A stretch of 64,000 nucleotides of DNA. Origin: Trematomus loennbergii. Taxonomy: Eukaryota > Chordata > Actinopteri > Perciformes > Nototheniidae. The notes under the pieces are model-generated. The model worked only from the letters and a program-made list of their open reading frames with translations. It was not told where the DNA came from and did no database searches. Position 1 is the stretch's first letter. Every line of letters starts with the position of its first letter. The stretch covers positions 526,965 through 590,964 of the forward strand of contig JAAOOA010000164.1 in assembly GCA_012861695.1 (NCBI GenBank), written 5' to 3'. Positions 41,909 to 52,290 of the stretch are shown here, piece after piece. Position numbers and translations under genes: made by a program.

Positions 41909-43127
41909 AGTTATGCTGAAAATATAGCTTAAAAAACAATAAACAACTTCAACAAAGAAAAAAAATACAAGATCATACTTGCAAAACCAAAATGCTTGGT
42001 TACTTAATAATTGTTTATCAAACAGGTTGATAAGGCAGGGCTTAACCATATTGTCACCATCAGGCAAAGGAAGTGTGTGCTGTATATTTAAATGATGCAT
42101 TGTAGTAGCACTGTAAAATTGGGTTGAAAAATCAACAAAACTATAACAATATTGTTCAGCCCTACCATGAAAGAATGTTCACATTGTGTTTAGCTAGGCT
42201 AATAGCCCTATGAGTTCATGGCTTTAAGCTCCAGTAGCTCTTGACTGACAGGAATCGTCATGTCAATTGTGTGATTTACCAACATCTAGCTCAGGTTACT
42301 GAGCCTCACTGAAATGCAGGAGCTTTGTTGGCTTTTGAAGAAAATATGGTTCGAGTCACTGGTGTGAATTCAGTGAAGAATTAGAAAATTGGAACATTTA
42401 ATTCCCAATTAAATAATTTGACAAGGCTTAATTAACCAAGTCACATGTCGTATGCATCATGAAGACAATCGCTTCAGCTTAGATTTCACAGACTGAACGC
42501 TGATTCTATATTTATATAGAGCTTTTTTCATGGGTTCAGATTAGCCCAAGACTAGGTATACAATGTGAACATCCTTTAAAACCTTTCATATCTACCAGCT
42601 GAAACCCCACACTCATGATCACTATGTTGTACTGTTTTTCTGTCCTCTTCCAGTTAATTAACCTGGAAGAGACAGAAAAACTATGTCTTTTAGATACATG
42701 TAGAAAACATGTGAAAGCAAAGATGGCATGAATGAACATACATACAATGAAAATAAACATACATTGTTTGGATCAGGTCAAAAAAGCTTTTTAAAAAAAG
42801 GAAAGGGAAAGGAAACTTACAGAAGTTATAGTTCTAAAGTCATGGCCCCCTACCTACGCTAGAGTATGTAGTTTGAAATTGTGAGGGATATAAGTGTGGG
42901 ATTTCAGCTGGTAGAAGTACATCAGAAAGTATGTGTTACATAGAACATAATATACTTTTTGATGTAAATAATTTTGCAAAATTGTGTCAGCAGCTATTTG
43001 TGTCAGCATGATGTACATAGCTGCTGACACAATTTTGGCCTGTGCATTTATCAACCCTGAGCCCAACCCACCCTGATAAATGCACAGGCAAAGTTATGCT
43101 GAAAATATAGCTTAAAAAACATGTTTA

Positions 43128-43335
43128 CCTTAAAAAGATATGACCCATAATATTGTCCAATACTGTGAAAAGTTTAGATTGCAAAAAATATGTTATAGCT
43201 TACTAAAACTGATGACCTAAAAAATATATGACCCATAACATTGTCCAGTGCTCTGAAAAGTTTAGATTGCAAAAAATATGTTATAGCTTTTAAAAACATG
43301 ATGACCTAAAAAAGATATGGCCCAATACTTCAAAT
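43128..43335. repeat. Tandem repeat of about 88 bp between Helentron stop and block B
   Basis: AAAAAGATATGACCCATAAT, TGAAAAGTTTAGATTGCAAA and AATATGTTATAGCTT recur twice, with a partial third copy. The repeat lies just 3' of the Helentron coding end. Confidence 0.85.
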
Positions 43336-43380
43336 AGTTTCTACCTACCAAAGATTCCAGCTAGAACTCACCTGACATCA

Positions 43381-45130
43381 TTAAACACTGTTAGAGGACA
43401 CGACACAGAACACAGGATTGTGATAACTGTAGTAGGTATTCATCACACCTGCGTGGAGACAGCGCTGTGGTTGAGAGATGAAGATGAGGTCCAGCAGTGT
43501 GTTCTTCTCTGTGGTGGCGGCAGTGATGAGCTGTGCATATCCCCTGGACTGAAACATCTCAAGAATTGGCTTACCTGCGTTGGATAAGAGGTTCTCATTG
43601 AAATCGCCACAGACAATGATGGGGTGACAATCCATGATCTCCAAGGAGTCCAAAAGGCTGCCCAGGTTTGAGAGGAACGATGTCACGCTGTAGTCGGGAG
43701 GTCTGTAAACAGCTGCAATCAGTGCGCTCACTGGGGCTTGTACCTTCAGAGCCAGAAACTCAAGGTCCGTCACATTATGCACATACTGTTTTTCACACAC
43801 TTGAATGTGGTTTTTCACATATACAGCAACTCCACCACCACCTCTGTTAGCAATCTGTGGAAAATGTGTGTAGGACAGGTGTCTGTTGCGTTTAAACATA
43901 TTGTAGCCTACCAAATGAAGACTGTCTGCAACAAAGGAGCCTTGCAGGTGAGTTTCTGTAAGACACAAAACATCAGCAAGACACAGTTCATGATGGCTCT
44001 TGATGTCATTCACATGAGATGGCAATCCCTCTGTATTATGGTGAACAATGGTCAGAGTGTCAGGTCTGCTCAATGTTTGTTTGATGTGAAGAAGAGGCAT
44101 CATGTCGTCCAGGTTCACTTGTCTCATGGTCTCTATGGCTCCAGTGATCTCTGGGTTGGCATATATTTTACTCACATCCATATCCAGCAGGTGCAGTCCA
44201 CTGAGAGAGGTCACTCTACTGAGAGCTACATAAGCCATGCCAGGTTCAAAGATGTTTTTTAATGAGACTACAGCTGATGTCCTCGTCATACCTTGAACCT
44301 TGTGAATTGTACAAGCATAGGCCAGTTTAAGTGGAAACTGTCTGCGTACCACTCCTCTCTGTTGCAGATTCTCCTCTGCTCTCTCAATGTACACAAGATC
44401 ATCAGGTTCTCCCGGTGCTCGATTGCGGTAATTCCTTCCAGCTGTTTCATCATCCATCTTGAGCCCAAGCATAGTGACATGTGCAGAACCACGTTCTTCA
44501 GAGGTAAGTACCCTGGCCAGTGTAGCGAACGAACCATTCACCAATCCTTGAGACACGTCTATGTTTCTGGTAAGCATGACACGAGCACCCTCAGCAACGG
44601 TGGTTGAATCTGGTAACTCACTTCTGCCTCCTTTAAATGGTTTGGCCTGTCTTGCCATTGTTCCAGTTTGTCGGTCCTTTCTGAAGTCATCTGCATCAAT
44701 CTTGGTGATGTGGGAATAGAGACGAGCTAATGTTGCTGAGTTGTGGGAATCAACTTGTTTATTAGTTGCAAAAATGTGCAGGACATCAGATGGACAAAGT
44801 GCAGGTTCAGTGACAGTCTGTGACAGCAAAGCTCTGTCTGCTGCAGGCAACTGGTCAGATTTCACTTTCACACGGATCCGGTTCAACATATCTGCAAAGG
44901 CAACATCATCCTTCTGACGCATAATCTCAGTGAGATTGATCATCTGAAAGTGTTCTTGCCAAAGGTCAATCTCACATGGGTCATGGACACAGAGGGCCTT
45001 GCCCTGTCGCACTGGTGGTAGCTGATAAAAGTCTCCAACAGCTAATACTGACATTCCTCCAAAGGGTCTCTGACTGCCTTTGATCTGTTTCAGTCTCGCA
45101 TCCACATAGGCGAAAAGGGCTTTGACACCA
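43381..45130 (-). CDS. Helentron helicase C-terminal half and AP-type endonuclease
   Basis: The 574-codon frame continues the helicase from [16 protein letters not shown]. Motifs follow in PIF1 order: [12 protein letters not shown] (motif III-like, residues 20-31), a UvrD-like segment with [29 protein letters not shown] (266-274) and [13 protein letters not shown] (292-304). The EEP endonuclease begins near residue 350 ([10 protein letters not shown]). It shows CLTETH (Glu384), VAVYVK, CGDFNEN (Asp501) and TLLDLIFI, and ends [11 protein letters not shown], where families usually have Ser-Asp-His. The helicase would unwind donor DNA in the nucleus, and the endonuclease may nick target DNA. The first codon of this open frame is not a true start; a 1-bp loss near 45128 separates it from the upstream part. 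Confidence 0.9.
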
Positions 45131-48060
45131 TGGAAACTTCATCAATGATGATAATTTCAGCATTTAAAAGTTCAGATCTGACTTCATCCAGTTTGTTACC
45201 AAGACCTTGAAATGGAGGCTTTAGGCTTCTCGGCAGCTTCAGGAGAGAGTGCAGTGTTGTGCCTGATATATTAAAGGCTGCAGTTCCGGTGAAAGCAGTC
45301 AACAGGACAGTTGGATTCGATATGTCAGCCTCCTCGGCACGTCTCGGCAGTTTGCACAGTATCTTAGATGCCTCTGAGTAGATGCATTTAATGAGATGTG
45401 ACTTGCCTGTTCCAGCACCTCCATTAATGTAAAAGAAGAACTGCTCTGGATTTAGGCCACAGACTTTATTCAGGCACCAGTTTCTCACTGCATAGAACAC
45501 ACATGCTTGCTTCTGATTCAGATTCTGGTACATGTGGCGTAACACTGCAGGGTCAAATGCCGGGGCTTCTCTGATGGCTCTGACTTCTGTTACAGCATTA
45601 GCCTGGTTACTGTATTCTGGGACATTCTCTTGTTCATTTTCATTGAGCGGCTGTCTTGCCTCCAGTTCTTCAACACATTCCAACCTGTCTACTTCTGCTT
45701 CAGGAGCCAGATTACACCACTCATCAATCAAACCTTTGTTCTGTTCAAACTCCTCGACTGCATTCTCAATCTCTTCACTGTTTTTCTCATATTTGTCTCT
45801 GTTTCGTTTCACAATGCGTCTGACATACTCGGGCTGCTCAGAACCTGGTAGTTGGACCCAACAACTGTTGTAGAAGGACTCATAGGTGGGGAAATGCGGT
45901 CTTTTCAGTTCCTGGTCTGACCGGTAAGGGACATACAGTTTCAGTAATGTTCCATAGAACTTCTCTGGGTACTTTTCCTGTGAGCAGCGGTAAAATCTGA
46001 TGATGGCAGGCTTATCGTTTTTTCGCCTTTGCACAAATCCCATCTCATTGAGGAGGGGCATAACATCTTTACCTTTTGTGTGCTGACCGTAGACAATTCT
46101 GCATGTTGCGGCAAAATCAGCCAAACACATCTCCTCATACTCTGGGGTTTCAGGTCTGGCTTTGTATCTGTCAGTCAAAGACGTCATCCACACATTTGGA
46201 CATTCTGATGTTTTGTTCTCCAGGCGTGACATGGGCAGACTCATTTTCACTGGGTTGTCATCTGTCGGTATGAATATTACACCGCGTGAGCACTTCTTCA
46301 TATGAATGCCACATGCACGTGTCACACACTCCTGAGCACTGACCTCTCTCTTTTTTGAGTATTCCTGCATGATTTCCCTCATCTCATCACATTCGTTGAC
46401 ATTGTCTCTGCTGGAGTTCTCAATGACTGTTTTGAGGTACTCAGAAAGTCCTGATTCCTTTTTGGTGATGTAGCTAGTGATATAAATGATGCATGAATAT
46501 GCATTGAGAATATAACTGACATCAATATTTGCATCCCAGGCTTCAAGGAGATGTGGATTATATCCATTTACCCAGCAGTCTTTTGGGTCACGTTTCAGTA
46601 TTATGGCACTGGATTTGTTTATTGTGTTGAGGCATTGCTGGTACTCACTGAGGGTTAAATTGCATTTAGCCAAGAGCTGCAGCAAACTGAGAGAAGCAGT
46701 TTCAGGTTCCTTCAACAACAAGTTCAGTGGTTTGAGCTTTTCCTTTGCTAGAGCCACTTGCTGTGGATCAACATTTTCTCCAGGTCTCGTTATCATTGTG
46801 GTTGGGACAGGTGGTTTAGGGAATCCAAATCTGCATCCAGAGCTGAGGCTTTTGAAACATGTCTTTGAGTGGTTTTTGCTATGCATTTGCACTTCTGTAA
46901 CTTTCTTGTACAGTTCAGGTTGTGTATGTGGATCAGGCCGCTTAGCTGAGATGTACTTGGACACAAAATTCACAACAGTTTCATCATCATCGTCATCAAA
47001 CACAGGTGCACCTTCTACCCATAGGAGACAGTGTATGTGTGGGCTTCCTCTGTGCTGAAACTCAACTCTGGAAAAGTAGTCAACAACTTTTCCAAGGGGT
47101 TGTGCAGGAGATAAGATCAAATCTCTGAATAACGCCTCAACACGCTTATCAAACATGCGCATTGTTGTCACAGGATTGCTTCGCAGTATGTCACACTTTG
47201 CTGACCAGTCAAGTCCTTCAAAATCGACATCTTCACCTTGCTGCCTTTTTATTGCTTCAATCACTTCAGGCCAACGCATTTCAGCTGCAGAAAATGTACA
47301 GAAGAATGTAGGAGTTCCCAACTGTCTGATCATGGCAAAAAGATCTTTTGTGGTTTTCTCCCAATAGGCTGGTGTTCCTCTCAGTGGCTGCATGAAACTC
47401 ACTGCATCTTTATTTCGTATCAGTTTCTCAACCTCTCGTTTATCTTGCAACATACCAGAAGTGATTGGTCGTCCATCTCTCGTAAAAGGCTTGCCTTTCC
47501 TTAACTGTACTGTCATGCTGGAAGTAGCCAGGTGTATTTCTGTGACAAACTGTGCAAAGAATAAGTAATTTGTGTCTCTTGCAAAACGATCATCAACACA
47601 GAACAGGCGTGCTTTGAAATAACTGCTGGGTGATAGTTTGATACATCTCATTTCATCCAGTGTGTTCTGACCTGTAGGAAACTGTACAGGGAAAGCCATG
47701 GCCTCTAGTTTAGGTGTTTTGAAAAAACTAACTGGACTGTTTCTTTCTGCTGGGGCAACAGAATAGATTCCTTCATTAAAACACAATATCTCCTCTGAAA
47801 CATCACATGGTTGAAGGCATGACTCCAAAGCAAATCCACCATTAGGCATGTCACCTTCCTGTTCTTCATCATCTCTCTGCTCGTCTGCTTTCTCACCATC
47901 ACAGGGCAACATGTCAATATCCTGCTCATTTTCTGCCTCACAAAGTGCACTTTTCTCACACATGTCAATTTCCATCAAATCAGCTTCATCATAATCAACC
48001 TCATCCATTGATGCATGCTCATCATCATCATCATCATCTCTCATCATCATCAGGAAGTGT
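45108..48060 (-). CDS. Helentron Rep (HUH, two-tyrosine) and helicase N-terminal half
   Basis: An uninterrupted frame of about 990 codons. After an acidic stretch of Asp runs comes the conserved Helitron-like N region ([40 protein letters not shown]). The HUH motif is [12 protein letters not shown] (genomic about 47028-47046), the metal site of the nuclease. The two-Tyr motif is [10 protein letters not shown] (about 46450-46490), the pair that makes covalent DNA links in rolling-circle transposition. The helicase starts [14 protein letters not shown], with Walker A GGAGTGKS (about 45400-45423) and Walker [10 protein letters not shown] (about 45133-45155). All the catalytic residues are present. 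The apparent first codons at 48083 are an artefact of the frameshift at about 48040; the true reading enters from the upstream block. Confidence 0.93.
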
Positions 48061-49046
48061 TGGGTCACATAATGCAGCGTCATCTCTGATGGTTATGTCC
48101 TTGTACTGTGGGTGAATGTGTTTGAGTTTATGCAGTGCCTGCACTAGTTTAGACCAGGTCACAGTCTGGAACAGTTGATGGCCTTTGTAACATAACCTTC
48201 TCTTAAGCTTTACTCTCATGACTTGAGACTGGCTTCTCAGTCTTGGTAACACTTCAACTGTTTCCTGTACCTCAGATGGGACACACACCACATTACCACG
48301 TATTAGTCTCTGTCGTCCTTTGGGAAGAGGAATGATTTTGGCAAACGTTATGCACTTGGCTATAAGATGCCTCTCTAATATGTTGAGATCACACAGTTCA
48401 GGTGGAATATCAGCAAGCTCCAAATGATTGGCTTCAGCGAGGGATGGCATTACTCCTTTTTTAAGATGATCATGGCAGGTGGAACAAATCCACTCTCTCC
48501 TTCTCTCATCAGGCACCTTGCATTGTTGTTCATTTCTGCAGACATCATTACAAACATGAACATACTTTCCTGTCAGGCATGCTGCAACCACAACTGGATT
48601 TGTGAGGTAATTTGACCTATTACAGGGTTTCACTTGGTTTGGAAAAGATGCTTTATGACAGACAGTGCACACATAAGTGGGACCAGCCTTTTTATGTAAT
48701 CTGAAAACAGATATGGCCTCCTCAATCAAACTGTTGTCACTTTCTTGAGTTTGTTTATTTATCATTCTGTATTTCTTTGTTATTTTCATGGCACATCGCA
48801 TCTTATGCATAATCTTATATGCAAGATTGTTTTTATATCGGTCTTTCATTAGTTTTTCATTAGTTGTCTGTGTCTTACCCTGAATGGTTCGTCATGTTCA
48901 TAACGCTGACTCATATGAGATATCTTCCTCTGCCTATAATCATCATTGTCTCTGTAGAAATTAGTAGAGTTATCTTTCTTTTTCTGCCTTAAATCATCAT
49001 TGTCTCTGTAGCAGTCGGTAGAGCGCTGGTTTTTTTTCTGTCTCAA
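48034..49046 (-). CDS. Helentron N-terminal zinc-binding region and YRDN repeats
   Basis: From about 49046 the frame reads [39 protein letters not shown] and [16 protein letters not shown], a basic repeat of about 20-25 residues. It then continues across a stop near 48850 into [21 protein letters not shown] cysteine-rich domain follows ([16 protein letters not shown], then [12 protein letters not shown] and [10 protein letters not shown]), as found ahead of Rep in Helitrons, and [20 protein letters not shown] leads toward Rep. It ends [16 protein letters not shown], where the GAT-repeat frameshift occurs. Likely DNA binding; inferred from composition and position. Confidence 0.85.
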
Positions 49047-49123
49047 ATCATTGTCTTTGTAACAGCAGGTTAAATACTGCTTTTGTTTCTCTCTAAAATC
49101 AGGATTGTTTTTGTAATGGGAGG

Positions 49124-50233
49124 TTAAATACTGCTTTTGTTTCTCTTTAAAATCAGGATTGTCTCTATAACTGGTGATAATGTATTGTTTTCTTTTCCGC
49201 TGAAAGTCAAAATTATCTTTGTACCGCTTGGCAAAGTAATGGCATTTCTTCTTTTTTTTGTAGCATTGCTTTCAGTATTATTATTGTTAGGGACCATGAG
49301 TCTTCTCTTGATTTTTTTCCTTTGCTGTTTACTAAGCTTTGAAAATGTACAAGAGATGTCCTGCAATACAGTATCAGACAGATTAGTGGCAACAGAATTT
49401 AATGGAGAAGAGATGTATGATACACTGTGAGAGGCATCATGGGATGGAAGGAAACTGAATTCACTTAAAGGTTCTGGTTCAGTTTGAGCATTAGGGATTA
49501 GGTTAAGTAATAGCTCCTGTTGTCTCACAGATGATATGAAAGTGATTTCGGTAGACACTCCTTTAAATATGTTGTCAGAAGGATCACTGAGACCATGGTT
49601 TTTCACTTGATCAGTCAACTTTGATTCAACCTGTGGAGCATCATGTGATGGAGACGTGATATGGACCTCTTGTTTCACAGCAGGGGTTTGAGTTGACTTG
49701 TCTGGTAGAATGTGCTCAGAACTATCAGTGGGTGTGTTTCTCCTTAGAGTAGGTGAGCTTGATTCATCAGCAGCTTCATCCAGCAGAGCAGGTGCATCAA
49801 CAGTGACAGCTGTAGGTCTGCAGTCTGTGTCCAGGACAGCATCATTCAGGGAGACTGGGTTTCTGTCGTAAAACTCCACAGGCTTTAACTCATAGGTACA
49901 GTTTAACTGTGTGCCCACCATTCTGTGAAACTTCATGAGCCTGTCAATCATGTCACTGAGACGTGTAAATGTCAGCATGACAGCAGTACCAGGAGTGAGT
50001 GAATCTGGGGAAAGAGGCAAACCTTTACTAGTCCTGGAGTGTGGGTCAAAGAAACCATACCGGCCTGTTCTGGTTCTAAATACTGCAATACACAACTGTG
50101 TCATCAGCAACAAAGCAAACTGCACCTCAGTTAACAAGCAGCTCAGTCCTGACTCAAGGTCCAGAAAGCTATCTACAGTTGGATGTAAAGGTTCTCCTAA
50201 CGTGCCATACCTGGAAAGTTGTGTCATGTCCAC
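49124..50233 (-). CDS. Helentron protease C-terminal half and low-complexity linker
   Basis: The first 120 codons read YGTLGEPLHPTVDSFLDLES, LCIAVFRTRTGRYGFFDPHS and DSLTPGTAVMLTFTRLSDMI. The FFDPHSR segment supplies the Asp and His expected for a papain-like fold of the C76 type (deubiquitinase-like), and the catalytic Cys is in the block upstream. A Ser/Thr/Pro-rich linker follows, then a basic KLSKQQRKKIKRRL stretch (possible nuclear-localisation signal). The frame ends in the next frameshift near 49124, beyond which QYLTSHYKNNPDFREKQK-type repeats continue in another frame. A protease in this position is a known accessory of fish Helentrons; its substrate is unknown. Confidence 0.8.
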   Translation of the reverse strand: MDMTQLSRYGTLGEPLHPTVDSFLDLESGLSCLLTEVQFALLLMTQLCIAVFRTRTGRYGFFDPHSRTSKGLPLSPDSLTPGTAVMLTFTRLSDMIDRLMKFHRMVGTQLNCTYELKPVEFYDRNPVSLNDAVLDTDCRPTAVTVDAPALLDEAADESSSPTLRRNTPTDSSEHILPDKSTQTPAVKQEVHITSPSHDAPQVESKLTDQVKNHGLSDPSDNIFKGVSTEITFISSVRQQELLLNLIPNAQTEPEPLSEFSFLPSHDASHSVSYISSPLNSVATNLSDTVLQDISCTFSKLSKQQRKKIKRRLMVPNNNNTESNATKKRRNAITLPSGTKIILTFSGKENNTLSPVIETILILKRNKSSI

Positions 50234-50560
50234 ATACTGGGTAAACCTGCGTGCAGTACTTCATGTGGGAGCTCATCAGTGGTCAAATGGATGTGATTAA
50301 CAGTTTTTCTCACCTCATTATACATCATGTTACCTTTATCCAAAACAAGTTCAATGTCAGCTCTGGTGATGTTTTCATTCTCATGGAAGAATGCAAGAAA
50401 TGTTAGTGAGTTACAGGTGCACTGCTTATTTCTGGATTTTCCATATTTAGGGGAAGCCTGGCTCCACGATGCAGGGACATGTTGCTCAGAAAGTTGATCT
50501 CCCAGGTTCTCACAAGCAGCTTTACTGGACACGTCACCACTCTTCAGCAAAATCTGCATC
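50224..50560 (-). CDS. Helentron protease N-terminal half with catalytic Cys
   Basis: The frame contains QASPKYGKSRNKQCTCNSLT, the presumed nucleophile Cys in QCTCNSL, then AFFHENENITRADIELVLDK and GNMMYNEVRKTVNHIHLTTD. It ends at PSMWT by a frameshift near 50230 and continues as YGTLGEPLHPTVDSF in the next block. Together the two blocks carry a Cys...Asp-His arrangement consistent with a cysteine protease. The first 20 codons of the raw open frame come from the repeat in another frame and are not part of the domain. Confidence 0.78.
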
Positions 50561-50564
50561 AGAC

Positions 50565-51130
50565 GTTGGCTTTGGTACACATGGCTTATCACCTTGACCT
50601 CTCTGGTTTACCGGTTTAGCATGAGAAGGGCCTGCCTCACAAAGATCATCACTTCGACGTCTCTTCTTTAGCATGTCAGCATAAGATGGCTGTGGTACAC
50701 ATGGCTTATCACCTTGACCTCTCTGGTTTACCGGTTTAGCATGAGAAGGGCCTGCCTCACAAAGATCATCACTTCGACGTCTCTTCTTTAGCATGTCAGC
50801 ATAAGATGGCTGTGGTACACATGGCTTATCACCTTGACCTCTCTGGTTTACCGGTTTAGCATGAGAAGGGCCTGCCTCACAAAGATCATCACTTCGACGT
50901 CTCTTCTTTAGCATGTCAGCATAAGATGGCTGTGGTACACATGGCTTATCACCTTGACCTCTCTGGTTTACCGGTTTAGCATGAGAAGGGCCTGCCTCAC
51001 AAAGATCATCACTTCGACGTCTCTTCTTTAGCATGTCAGTAAGATGGCTGTGGTACACATGGCTGATCACCTTGACCTCTCTGGTTTACCGGTTTAGCAT
51101 GAGAAGGGCCTGCCTCACAAAGCGTCACTG
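50565..51130 (-). repeat. In-frame 120-bp coding tandem repeat, 4 near-identical copies plus a degenerate fifth
   Basis: From about 50571 to 51040 the period is exactly 120 bp, and the copies are essentially identical over four periods. Each encodes 40 residues: ADMLKKRRRSDDLCEAGPSH and AKPVNQRGQGDKPCVPQPSY. A fifth copy (51045-51130) has several changes and a 2-bp loss (GTCAGTAAGATGG instead of GTCAGCATAAGATGG). The KKRRR core could act as a nuclear-localisation signal. Confidence 0.95.
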
Positions 51131-51143
51131 TCACGTCTCCTCT

Positions 51144-51356
51144 TTACCATGTCAGCATAGAAGTCTGTGGTTCACAGGATGCATGGTGTTGACCTCCCTG
51201 TTGTACACTTATAGCATGAGACACTGGACACACCTTCACTTCTCCACTGCTCAGAGGACCAGAACATTCTGCTGCTTCACTTGTTGCACAGGGAACATCT
51301 GTAGATCTTTTCCAGCGCAGGCTTTGAACTTGGGACTTTTTGTTCTTCCTCGGCAT
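51144..51356 (-). CDS. Helentron gene start
   Basis: The ATG at 51356 gives MPRKNKKSQVQSLRWKRSTD, basic and nuclear-signal-like, and then SEAAECSGPLSSGEVKVCPV and HASCEPQTS. A 1-bp shift near 51165 enters FYADMVKRRRDSD, the first, diverged copy of the 40-residue repeat. Because the frame joins the repeats and no earlier in-frame ATG is present, this is the best candidate start. An upstream spliced leader is possible (see 54240-55920). Confidence 0.7.
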   Translation of the reverse strand: MPRKNKKSQVQSLRWKRSTDVPCATSEAAECSGPLSSGEVKVCPVSHAISVQQGGQHHASCEPQTSMLTW

Positions 51357-51379
51357 TGTTGTTGTTCTCCAATACCACA

Positions 51380-51815
51380 AATGTTATTGTTTAATTCCTT
51401 AAAGCACCTTAATATTTGCAGGTTTAAAAATATATTTAAATATAAGAATCAAACAATTCAGTTGGTTGTTTTATTGCAGTATATGACAAGTTAGACAATA
51501 ACAAAGCTCTTTATTTTCTGATCAAAACAGTGTGTGAACTGTATACCTGGGGTGTGTTTACGTTTATCAGAGAAAATGAATACAATATCGTATTATGTTA
51601 ACTAGTTAAGTAAATAAATACAGCAAAAATCAAATATGACTTAAAACAGCCTTTAGGAATTAGATACGTTTACGGTAACAAAATTCAGTAACAGCAGTTC
51701 TTATAAAATAAATATGGATTGAAATTATAAACTATAACCTTTGTATATATATATTTGTAACTATCCACTTAGTACAACAATGTATGTGTTGTGACAATGA
51801 TACAATTAAATGTTG
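51380..51815. other. AT-rich region upstream of the Helentron gene
   Basis: It contains GTTGGTTGTTTTATTGCAGT at about 51461, which resembles GTTGGTCGTTTTATTGCAGA at about 54864, so part of this region is duplicated upstream. No gene is visible. Confidence 0.45.
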
Positions 51816-52290
51816 AGTTCAAGCACTTTTCACTTGACAGAGACAGAGAGAGCGTAAGAGCAGAGAGACTCTTAGATTTGCTTTTTCAACAGATAGATCA
51901 AGTACTGGTAACTTGAAAGCCAAAATGTCAAGAGTTGTTTCAAAAATCAGTGCCAAGCGTTTTTTGCGTTTTTTCAAATGTCAGCCATAAAATCGGTTTG
52001 CGGTTTTATAGATAGAGTGGGATAGATCAAGCACTTTTCACTTGTAGAGTGGGATAGCAAGACAGAAATACCAAAAATAGATAGAGCGTACCACCAAGTA
52101 CTTGTAACCTGGTGGCAGAGATCAAGTACTGGTAACTTGAGGGACACAAAAGATAGAATATGCCAAAAATTAGACAGAGCAAGGTAGATTGGATAGGATA
52201 GACAGAGTGGCCATATAATCAGATTGAGTGGAAACAAGTGATAGGAAAGAGAGAATGCGGTTTTGATAGAGAGAAAGAATCCAGAGAGTT
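51816..52290. repeat. Degenerate short repeats with AAGTACTGGTAACTTGA / AAGCACTTTTCACTTG motifs
   Basis: GATCAAGTACTGGTAACTTG occurs at about 51895 and 52118. AAGCACTTTTCACTTG occurs at about 51821 and 52029. They are separated by GATAGA-rich sequence. Possibly subterminal repeats of the Helentron 5' end; that is inference. Confidence 0.6.

Larger units (their letters stand above)
39584..43110. repeat. Alternating duplicated blocks A-U-B-A-B downstream of the Helentron 3' end
   Basis: Block A at 39584-40430 is nearly identical to 41963-42795 (GCTTGGTTACTTAATAATTG through CATTGTTTGGATCAGGTC). Block B at 41620-41935 matches 42800-43110 (GTCATGGCCCCCTACC through AAAGTTATGCTGAAAATATA). A unique piece, U, lies at 40430-41620. 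A and B each contain strong hairpins. There are no genes. Since the Helentron is transcribed toward these blocks, they are candidates for its 3' region, duplicated in tandem. Confidence 0.82.
43381..51356 (-). mobile_element. Helentron (Helitron2-type rolling-circle transposon), near-complete coding region
   Basis: Read on the minus strand, one ancestral frame runs from ATG at 51356 to the stop at 43381 (about 8 kb, about 2,600 codons). Its order is 40-residue repeats, C76/papain-like protease, YRDN repeats, zinc-binding motifs, HUH Rep with YxxxY, PIF1 helicase, AP endonuclease. A C-terminal endonuclease after the helicase separates Helentrons from canonical Helitrons. About seven frameshifts break the frame (near 51160, 51040, 50545, 50230, 49120, 48040 and 45128); the intervening blocks have few or no stops, so the copy is young. 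Terminal sequences were not located with certainty. Confidence 0.92.

Noticed and set aside
43738..44262. 174-codon plus-strand frame opposite the Helentron endonuclease
   Set aside because: Shadow of the real minus-strand gene; no recognisable domain.
48059..48083. Apparent start [14 protein letters not shown] of the 997-codon Helentron frame
   Set aside because: The same bases encode [12 protein letters not shown] in the upstream block's frame; the open frame extends here only because of the frameshift at the GAT repeat.
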